NCBI GenBank assembly: GCA_014529385.2
Contig: CM043958.1
Location: 75,713,169 to 75,777,168 of the forward strand
DNA length: 64,000 bases
Direction: 5' to 3'
From: Adiantum capillus-veneris
Taxonomy: Eukaryota; Streptophyta; Polypodiopsida; Polypodiales; Pteridaceae
Shown here: positions 56,607 to 64,000 of the stretch, in pieces
How the letters are laid out: every line of letters starts with the position of its first letter
How positions within the stretch are numbered: the first letter of the stretch is position 1
Made by a program: the position numbers and the translations under genes
The notes under the pieces: model-generated
Databases searched by the model: none
What the model was told of the DNA's origin: nothing
Seen by the model: only the letters and a program-made list of their open reading frames with translations

Positions 56607-58111
56607 GCAAGGAGCGCACAAACTTACAAATTGAAGTCAAAGATTTAAGAGCAGTAACAGATATCCAAGCAAGAGAAATCGAACGCGCTAAAAAGCAAAA
56701 AATGTTGCTACCAACAACACCAGTAGTCCATCCAGAAGAGGAAGTGGCTGCACTAAAGAGGGAGCTGGAGTTAGAAAGAAAACAACGTTTAATGATTGCT
56801 GAAAGTGCGCTTAGAGTAGAAGGTGAACTACAAAGACAAATTTCAGATTTGCAAAGTGAACAACAAGAAGGAACAGCTCCTAACAGTGAAATGGAAAGCA
56901 TTGTTTCCAAATCACTCAGGGAAGAAAATGAAAACCTGCACATCAGGATAAAACAGTTAGAGGAGTCGGCCGCTAAAAAAGACATGGAATTTCAAGCTCT
57001 ACAAATCAATACTAGAACAATGATCGCACAAATCGCAAGTCTACAAAGTGCAGGGCAGCACCAAGGACAGGGACGAGTGCACATGGAGCCAGTAACAACG
57101 AATTTGACTGGACTCGCCGAAGTTTATGGGGGTCAAGATGAGTACGACGAAGATTCAGATGAACAGGAGGCACATACGCAGACTGATCAAACCGGCTCCA
57201 AAGACCAAGAGACAGAAGAAGATTCAGTCACGAAGATGGAAGAGCAGAGGCTAGTGGAGCAGATGGAAAAGCAAACAGAAATGATATGGTACAAGGCTAT
57301 GCAACTCGAAAAGGAGTTGCTACAAGGGCTTTCCAAATCGGGCAGAACAGCAGTAGAGCTATGGCAAGAATGGAATGCGCCTATGTTACCTTATGCTCTG
57401 CTGAAGTATGAGACTGTAACACATCAATGGCAGCTCGAAAAAGAAGAACAAGTGCTAGTATTTGAAGGAGAAGTACAAGACAGGGAACGGCAAAACAGAA
57501 TAGTGGACAGCCATCCAAAGTGGAGGCGTCAATGGCTATTAGACCATCCTCATAACTTGATCCACTTAGTCAACGCACCGCCTGAGCTGAGGAATGACAA
57601 AACGTTTTGCCCAACTCCCCAAACATACACCTACAGCCAACATAAAGCACTACAGAGAAGAAATCCGACATGGCTGAATTATCTAGTAATGCCAGGGCCA
57701 GCAGAAGGAGAGAGAATATCCGGTTCTAACATGGTGAAAACCCTGCAGGGCGCCATAGCAGAATTCGGAGGCTCTCCTGACCTATCCTGCAAGATTCTAT
57801 GTAAAATAGCTCGCACATTTTTGGTCTGTCTCACAACCTTCTCAGAAAGCTGGACATCAGATTATATGAATACTGAAAGAAGCATCTCAGAATTGTCATA
57901 CGATCTAAGTGGGCCACCGACAGAGCCAGTATTGTATGCTTATTTCAAACGGCTGATGTTTCTGCCAAGCTACCATCTCCAGACATTTGAAGAATCATTT
58001 TACACGGGCTTCTTCATGTATAAGTCAAAAAATTTTGGCCCATTAATGGCAAGTGACTCTATGAGCTATGATGCGTTTCTACAGCAAATCACTCAAGAAA
58101 GGCGACAATGA
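56607..58111 (+). pseudogene. TE2 accessory ORF, C-terminal part
   Basis: Open for about 500 codons. A coiled coil (EVAALKRELELERKQRLMI matches TE1 ELTLEKKQRLMM) is followed by an acidic region and the globular C-terminal domain: LPYALLKYE, RRQWLLDHPHNLIHLVNAPPE, NPTWLNYLVMPGPAEGERIS, MVKTLQGAIAEFGGSPDLSC and KRLMFLPSYHLQ. TE1 shares this at 7924-7028. TE2 extends about 35 residues further. Only the N-terminal side is disrupted, by the inserted LTR element. Confidence 0.8.
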
Positions 58112-58151
58112 CAATAAAGACAAAGACGATCATGTCATGGTAGACATGAAC

Positions 58152-59092
58152 TAGGAGGGGGGGAGTGTTGGAGCCCCATTGGTCCAACTGTTGTAATGAG
58201 CCCATTTGTAAAGCATATCAAATTCCATTTTTTATGTCAAAGACGTCTTATCAGCTTGATCCATTCGTCTGGATTATGTAAATATTAGTCAGTTAGTCAG
58301 GACTCAGAATTACTCCCACTTTTGTAATCATGAGCAAGAGAACCCCATGTACATTTTTTGAGCTAAGGTGACTAAAGTATAAAAGTCACCTTAGAACCAT
58401 TTTTTGAATAACATTTGAATTAATCTTGTGTCGTACGAGTCTGAGAGAGAGAGAGAGAGAGAGAGTGAGTGTGTCTTATCCTCTTCGCTATGCGCTTCTC
58501 CCTCACCGGATTCACGACACGACCACACCACCGCGATAATCTCTCTGGGAGCTACGCGCCCACGCCACGCATTCGCCGTTTCGAGTTGATCGCGATCGAT
58601 TCTTGCTCGAGCTTGTTTTGCTTGTAAGTAGCACAAACGGTGTGTGTTTTCAATAATCAAGTGCTTCATGGAATGAGAAAGAGATTAGCTACACATAGAT
58701 ACTGATAAAATTAAGTTTCGCCCACTTTTGGATTATGAACTTTTGGTCTATCGCGACAACATTCGAAATAGCTAGGGTTCAAATCTGGTGAGATTAGACT
58801 TATAGGTAAGTATGTCCTAGTGAGAGGATGGTGCCTAGTAAGTTTGATGCGATTCTGAGTTCATTGGACGTGTAAACTGTGTTGTGAGAGTTAAGGGATA
58901 GGGTGGGTTGCATTCTACCAGGGTTTGTGATTGATGCATCATAAAAGTGCGTATGTGTAGATTGGTCTCAGCCTGACAAGCTAACGAGATTGCCTACGTG
59001 CACCTACGGGCTAGTCGTGTCATCAGATGATAAGTATGTTGTCTGTGTCGTGCTCGTGAGTATGAACAGGGGAGTAGTTAAGACCTAAAACA
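58152..59092 (+). repeat. TE2 polypurine tract and 3' LTR
   Basis: AGGAGGGGGGGAG ends at 58165 and the LTR starts at 58166. Compared with the 5' LTR it has an extra block of about 32 bases near 58534-58570, a shorter GA run and scattered substitutions, so the insertion is not recent. GTATT follows at 59093-59097. Confidence 0.92.
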
Positions 59093-59208
59093 GTATTCTT
59101 CACATCTTCTTATGAGCAATGGCTCCATTCTTCACATCTCAACTACATTAGATTTTTCATTTTCACTTATTGATACTCTTAGTTTAACTCTTGTTATATA
59201 TTTTGCAG

Positions 59209-60068
59209 ATGTTTATCCCTCTTCTTATGAGCAATGGGAGCCTGTGGAGTCCATAATAGGCTTCCTTGTCGTTCATGCCCACATTGGTTCTCTACAGTAT
59301 TAAGGGAAAACTAGCAAAAGCTTGGCTGATGAAGGAATATTTTTCTATGACCACTTCTACCAACTCTTCCCAGGGAATAAGAATGGCATGTTGGTGAAAG
59401 TGCCTCTACCAACTGACTGGAACATTGTGGGCTAGCCAGTTCCTGAGGAAACAATGGTGGAGGCAATGCGAAGTAAGCTCTACAAGGATATATAGAGGTC
59501 TCTACGTAGCTCTATTCCCACCAAACTGGTTAGAATTGCAAACTTTTGTCTTGCTGCACTGTTCATAGAGTTATTTCATAACTACAATATACGTGTTACA
59601 AAAACTATGTTCATGGGCAAGTCATTTCAGCAGTCATCCTGTGACAAACTTCTTGACAGAGGATGGTATGTAAAGTAAGAGATTGGCATACTGTGCGAGG
59701 TCGTGCGTGACACTCTAGTTGTCAAGTACATGATTGCAAGCCAATCACTGTTAGTCTCCTTTTGGTATATGCGATCACAAATGCTCAGAGGTAAGTACAT
59801 TCCTATGGACCAGGTTTCTGCACGTTTGGAAGATAATCTTGATGTGGATGTGGAAGTGTTTGATAAAGAGCATGGCCTAATGTTGGTGGTTACAATAAGG
59901 GAGCTATGCAGTCTTCTGCAGTTGCGGCACGACATAATTGAAGAGTCAATGGACAGGGACCTTTCAGATTTTTCCTTTTTCCTGGCTGGCCGTAAGCTGA
60001 TGCGGCATAGGGAAAAAGATATTTTGTGCAAAGAGTTGGATGGTCGGGTTGAAATGTTATCAATGTAA
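59209..60068 (+). pseudogene. Gene D, last exon (unknown protein)
   Basis: An acceptor TATATTTTGCAG ends at 59208. From there one frame runs 285 codons with no frameshift but with TAA at 59301, TAG at 59433, TAG at 59493 and TAA at 59676. Segments such as GIFFYDHFYQLFPGNKNGM, LPTDWNIVG, CLAALFIELFHNYNIRVTK and RGKYIPMDQVSARLEDNLDV look like ordinary protein. The frame ends TAA TAG and then TGA at about 60078. I do not recognise the family. It is transcribed toward the minus-strand FCP1-like gene. Confidence 0.6.
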
Positions 60069-60191
60069 TAGAGATTCTTGTGAACCCAAGTGTATACGAA
60101 TGACTTTCAATACATGAATTTTTTGAGCTCATTTGTCAATTGTGGTCTGTGAATATAAGTGTTCTTGAAATACATTCTTTAGCCATTGCCA

Positions 60192-60252
<61 letters not shown>

Positions 60253-60282
60253 GTTAGGCAAGACAAAGACATGATAGAAGAG
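60069..60282. repeat. Convergent 3' region with (CT)n
   Basis: A CT run of about 55 bases at 60194-60249 lies between the 3' ends of gene D and the FCP1-like gene. Confidence 0.7.
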
Positions 60283-61050
60283 TCATCTTGATTTATTAGA
60301 AAGTACAAACTTGTCCGTGAACAATGGACTGAGATACAATTTCTGTAAGGATGGAATCAAAATGTCTTCAAGGTAGAAATCAAAGGTATGCCCCTCAAAA
60401 GAGGGTGGTGAGATAGTTGTTCCTGGTGGATTTAAGTCTCCCTTTTCAGGAGTATCATCAATCAGTAGTGTATTATTTGCATCAAAGGGTACATCGATTT
60501 GGCTGAACGGTTTGTACAAAAGAGATAAGTGTGGTTTTTTTAGGGTGGTAGTGGCCCTCGACAGTAACGCATTTTCTCTGATCATACAAAAAGACAAAAT
60601 CTGACGTATCAGCACCGCACACACTGCAAACTATTGTAACTAGTGGAGACAAGTTTTGCCGTTGCATTGAAGACCATACGACAACTCTGAAGCACGGAAG
60701 AAGAAACTGAATAAATTCTTTGGTTCCTTGACAAACCACGACTCGACAAGTACCCATCCAAAATGTTTGTAAATCCTCGAAGGTGTCTGCTATACCCAGA
60801 GGCACGCACATCAATAGCAATCCATTGATGTCCAAGATAATCAACCTCTTTAAAATTTGACAAGTACATATAAGTAGTTAGAAGCTGAACATATTTTTCC
60901 ATACTTGAATCGACATTACCGGAACAACCGTATCTATAGGTAGCAAGGGTCCATACTGGGTCTCTATAGTGTTGTTGTTGTTGTTGCTATCCTCTACTTT
61001 AGCTTCATCGTCGTAGTCATCGTTCTCATCTTCATCAAGGGTCTCCCCCA
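60283..61050 (-). pseudogene. Locus X FCP1/HAD-like gene
   Basis: The upstream part is acidic with a run of Asn (DEDENDDYDDEA, then five Asn). The FCP1-like domain follows: RLIILDINGLLL, then VVCQGTKEFIQFLLPCFRVVVWSS, the second HAD motif region. A one-base slip at a run of seven T (about 60535-60541) shifts the frame. The domain then continues with KPHLSLLYKPFSQ, TLLIDDTPEKGDLNPP and FEGHTFDFYLEDILIPSLQKL. The same motif order is in gene B of element G. The first motif is Asp-Ile-Asn-Gly rather than Asp-x-Asp, so phosphatase activity is doubtful even before the frameshift. Confidence 0.75.
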
Positions 61051-61409
61051 TGGCTCTTTCTGCCTAAGTTCAGGGTTTCCTCCAAGGTCTTTTCCTCTTC
61101 CCCATTGGATGGCTTCCATCATCCATATCCTTTTGGGCTCCTCCATTGGCCGGATTGCCTCATCCATAGGCCTGCTTTCCTCATCCAACATTTCCTCCAT
61201 GGGCTTTTTTGGCTCCTCCACTGGCATACTTGCCTCTTTCATTGTCTCCTCCATAAGCCCCTCTGCTTGTACACTAGCACCTTACATAGCCTCATTTGAA
61301 CTTTCTTCATCCTTGGCTCTTTCATCTTCGCTTGGTATGACCCCCTCGGCCCGTTGTGATTCCACTGTATCTGATGTAGGGCCTTGTCGTGGTGGATCGT
61401 CATGTATTG
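61051..61409 (-). other. Acidic-repeat linker between Ulp1-like and FCP1-like genes
   Basis: On the minus strand a frame reads as imperfect repeats of PMEEPK and PMDEA (about 61254-61100). It could be a disordered exon joining the two genes or the N-terminus of the FCP1-like gene. Splicing is unclear. Confidence 0.35.
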
Positions 61410-62450
61410 TCATATCAATTGTGCAGTCGTCCAAGCAGCTATCTTCAGATTCTCTGGGTTCGACATAGTGAGCAAGTGTTGTATTAGACTTGCCCGATAT
61501 CTTTGAAAATAATTATATGTGTAGTTTTTCACAGCACTCTGCAAAATTGAAAGACCACATGGTGAGAAGTCTTGTATAAAGAAAACCAAAACTGACTGAA
61601 TGCATTGCCAAATGGTTACCTTAGTCATGAAAGGTTTTAATGCAAAGTAGCTTTGCAGGACATATTGTGCATGGAGAAGACATCTCCAGCCACAAGAAGT
61701 TGCATCGGTTTGATTTGGTATAGGCACATTTTTTATTAAGGCCTTGTATAGTTCATACCTTCCACATAGCTTGCCATAAGCAAGCAATAATCTCTTTACA
61801 CAATTGCACAAAGGAGTATCAAGATGTTAGCTTGAGGCTTTCAAATTTACGTGGATATCTATAAGAAACACTTTCTGATACATAACACTTTTACAGCCTA
61901 ATTGCAGGGTGGGTTCCTTTTATTGAATTGAACACCCACACTGCTAGCTGCTCAACATCAAGGCATATGAGACTCCAGTGATGGTTGTTCTCATAAGGAA
62001 AGATGATGACAGCTACTTCCAGCATAGCACAGTGGAGAAACCAACTCTCGAATGTGCCAGATGGACTGTTCTTCTTTCTAATAATCACAGACATTTGTGG
62101 ATCAAGAAGAAACACCTCCGTGTGGGTGTGCGGTGGAAGTTGACTTTTGATCAAACTACAGGGAGTGTACCTGAGTTAGTACACCTATCATTTGAGTTTT
62201 CAAAGTTAGAAAAATATTAAAACTTACTTAAGACAAACGTAGATAATTGTATCTGATATCTGAGCATCTGGATCCAGCAATATATTAATGTCCACTGTAT
62301 CCAGAGCCAGCTTTCTGGCTCCATCTATAAACGGTATCTTTGCAAGCAAACCATCCTTCATTGAAAGTAGAGTATCTTTGTTGCTTGCATCTATGGATAG
62401 GGTCACATTGCATTCTCTAAAGGCCTCTGGGATTCCACTGCTACTTTCGT
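61410..62450 (-). pseudogene. Ulp1/C48-type SUMO-protease-like domain
   Basis: Exons inferred are about 62450-62228 (LLDPDAQISDTIIYVCL), 62155-about 61907 and about 61811-61410, with GTAAGT donors and AG acceptors; the first junction keeps phase. The second exon has VIIFPYENNHHWSLICLD, with the catalytic His before Trp, and VFNSI where the catalytic Asp is normally found, here Asn. The third has IPNQTDATSCGWRCLL with the oxyanion-hole Gln and catalytic Cys. An 85-base GT-AG intron or retained sequence lies at about 61623-61540. The coding signal runs up into the histone-like segment through a frameshift near 62450, so the two look fused. Confidence 0.75.
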
Positions 62451-63056
62451 TTTCTCCTTAAGTTCTGCTTCCCTTATGTCTTTTGTTTGGCGAGCAATTG
62501 TCTCTGCCCTTGCTCTTGTATTAACATCACGTGTGACATCTACAACTGTGACTTGTGGCAATAGGTCAAGGGGGTATAGAAAAATTTCCCTCATTTTCTT
62601 ATCCCTGCAGACATTGGGGACCAGAAGTTTGTCATACCTCCACCTTACCCTTTTTAGTGTCTCGTTGTCTTTGTCCATTAGAGTCACCCTATGGGCATGG
62701 GATGCTACAATGGTCATGTCACTGAAGTACTCAAGTAGGAAGTCCTCTGCTGCTTCCTGTAGAGCCATCAGTGCAACCACTTCCCACCTTTTAGTGCCCC
62801 AAGTAGCTTCTTCACAAATGGACCTCACCATCCTTTGAAAGGGAAGCTTTGGTATGCACAAATCAACACATTTCCGTGCCTTCCCGATTTCTCTGAAAAG
62901 TCACATGCAGCTCTGTAACTTCTTCATCCTTGGAACTTTCAAAATTTTACTTGGTTTTCCAGGTCTCTTCTTTGGGGTTGCAGATCTGCTACTTGCCTTA
63001 GCTTCTAACCCTAGTCCCTTGACCACCTTCCTTGCAGTGGCCTTTGTTCTAGCCAT
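62403..63056 (-). pseudogene. CENH3-like histone H3 domain (intronless, one in-frame TGA)
   Basis: The ATG at 63056 begins MARTKATARK, close to the H3 tail with K4 and K9 kept. A Lys-rich divergent tail follows, then TGA at 62903-62901. The same frame continues with an H3 alphaN helix (REIGKARK), KLPFQRMVRSI, a loop 1 one residue longer than canonical H3 with a Trp (TKRWEVVALMALQEAAED), FSDMTIVASHAHRVTLMDKD and KRVRW. The longer loop, the Trp and the AAED-FSD pattern point to the centromeric CENH3 type. Plant CENH3 genes have introns but none is seen here, so it looks like a retrocopy. The frame stays open about 75 codons past the fold as a polar linker toward the Ulp1-like domain. Confidence 0.8.
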
Positions 63057-63077
63057 TCCACTGTATAAAAATAGAAG

Positions 63078-63161
<84 letters not shown>

Positions 63162-63293
63162 CCCCCCCCCCCCCCCCAAAACTCTTCCTGTCTCTCACCA
63201 AAACTTATCCCATTACTAACGGTGCGCGTGAAAGATTTTTGTTGACCTCAAAATACACCTCCGCACGCCATTAGTGAAAAGGAAACAGAAAGA

Positions 63294-63332
<39 letters not shown>

Positions 63333-63344
63333 AAGCAGACCAAA

Positions 63345-63375
<31 letters not shown>

Positions 63376-63675
63376 TAGAGACACTCTCCCTCTCTCTCAG
63401 TCATTCTCCTTGCCTCTCCACAATACTAAAGGCGTGCTTAAAGACATCCAAATCGTAGGTGGCTGTCTCCGCGCGCCTTTAGTACACACACACACACACA
63501 CACAGAGGTTTTGTGTGTGAGTGTGTGTGTGTGTGTTTGTGTGTGTAAGAGAGAGAGAGAGAGATGAAATTTCATATGAGAGAAAGAGAGAGAGAAAAAG
63601 AAAAGAGAGAGAGAGAGACCTTTGAGAAAGAGAGAGGGTGATAGAGAGAGAGAGAGAGGCATAGGGCGACCTTTT

Positions 63676-63749
<74 letters not shown>

Positions 63750-64000
63750 CCAAACCTTGGTAGGAGACGCCAAGCCTACTCTCTTTTTCATGTTCTTTCT
63801 ATTGGAGACGCTGACGCACGCTCAGTTTCTCTTTCTCTCACTCTCTTGGTGTCTCTCTTTCTCTCTCATGCCTTTTAGGTGTCACGTACTAACGTATCCG
63901 GCCGCATTAAATGACGCAATGTGCGGCATCATGCACACTAGATTCTATTTTAATCACCACGTGGGGCGCCGCCGGTGGTTACCGTTATATGTGTCTAGAT
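63057..64000. repeat. Microsatellite-rich upstream region with small hairpins
   Basis: CT at 63079-63158 is followed by about 19 C. CT (63295-63330), CA (63345-63366), AC (63486-63504), GT (63516-63547) and GA (63680-63747) runs follow. Two short inverted repeats occur: ACTAACGG...CCATTAGT (about 63213-63275) and TACTAAAGGCG...CGCCTTTAGTA (63424-63484). No gene; this may include the promoter of the H3-like gene. Confidence 0.75.

Larger units (their letters stand above)
42719..59092 (+). mobile_element. TE2, Ty3/gypsy LTR retrotransposon
   Basis: LTRs at 42719-43624 and 58166-59092 begin TGTTGGAGCC and end CTAAAACA. GTATT flanks both ends (42714-42718 and 59093-59097). A PBS follows the left LTR and a polypurine tract precedes the right one. 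Order: LTR, PBS, leader with palindromes, gag, pol, long spacer with palindromes, ORF X, accessory ORF (interrupted by a chromovirus-like fragment), PPT, LTR. It is related to TE1 through gag, pol and the accessory ORF, while LTR sequences are unrelated. A deletion fused gag to the middle of RT. Confidence 0.93.

Noticed and set aside
62901-63179. Start of the H3-like protein at 63179
   Set aside because: That start is a microsatellite translation; the ATG at 63056 begins the recognisable H3 tail.

Overview
The window looks like intergenic, repeat-dominated nuclear DNA from a land plant. It holds an En/Spm-type CACTA transposon with intron-bearing TNP2 and TNPA-like genes, plant-type Ty1/copia and Ty3/gypsy elements with tRNA-Asp-like primer sites, and very abundant GA/CT microsatellites. 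A fern or other large-genome plant is my guess, made from overall style only. I see no intact ordinary single-copy host gene.

The layout is a nest. An old locus, called X here, occupies 1-5949, 42646-42718 and 59093-64000. Retrotransposon TE1 (Ty3/gypsy, minus strand, 5950-42645, target duplication ACCCA) inserted into X. A large TIR transposon, G (9532-32999, 22-bp perfect TIRs, target duplication CTTA), then inserted into TE1. G was hit by a CACTA element (12926-21434, target duplication TTT, inside a coding exon) and by a LINE (about 22467-27076) that landed in a GA microsatellite. A second retrotransposon, TE2 (Ty3/gypsy, plus strand, 42719-59092, target duplication GTATT), inserted into an intron of a gene in X. 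TE2 itself holds the 3' end of a chromovirus-like element. A decayed copia fragment lies at about 3976-5118.

TE1 and TE2 are relatives with unrelated LTRs. Both have a long unusual Gag N-terminus with a stop codon at the same site, a Pol with RT and RNase H, and a 3' accessory coiled-coil ORF. TE1 has lost its integrase core; TE2 has lost nucleocapsid, protease and the RT start, and its RT active site is changed. Each carries its own palindrome, repeated in the noncoding leader, with a partial site in its LTR.

G is about 10.4 kb once its insertions are removed. It carries a transposase-like gene (minus strand, 32566-27912), a RING-like gene (9837-12426) and an FCP1/HAD-type gene (12615-21973). 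Locus X carries another FCP1-type gene (minus, 60283-61050). Beside it is a gene in which a centromeric-H3-like histone fold is followed by a Ulp1-type SUMO-protease domain (minus, 63056-61410). X also holds a plus-strand gene of unknown function (5316-5949, 42646-42709, 59209-60068) with many in-frame TAG/TAA codons. The shared FCP1-type gene suggests that X and G belong to a family of large mobile elements carrying chromatin- and signalling-related cargo. Almost every gene here is broken by stops or frameshifts; the LINE is the exception.
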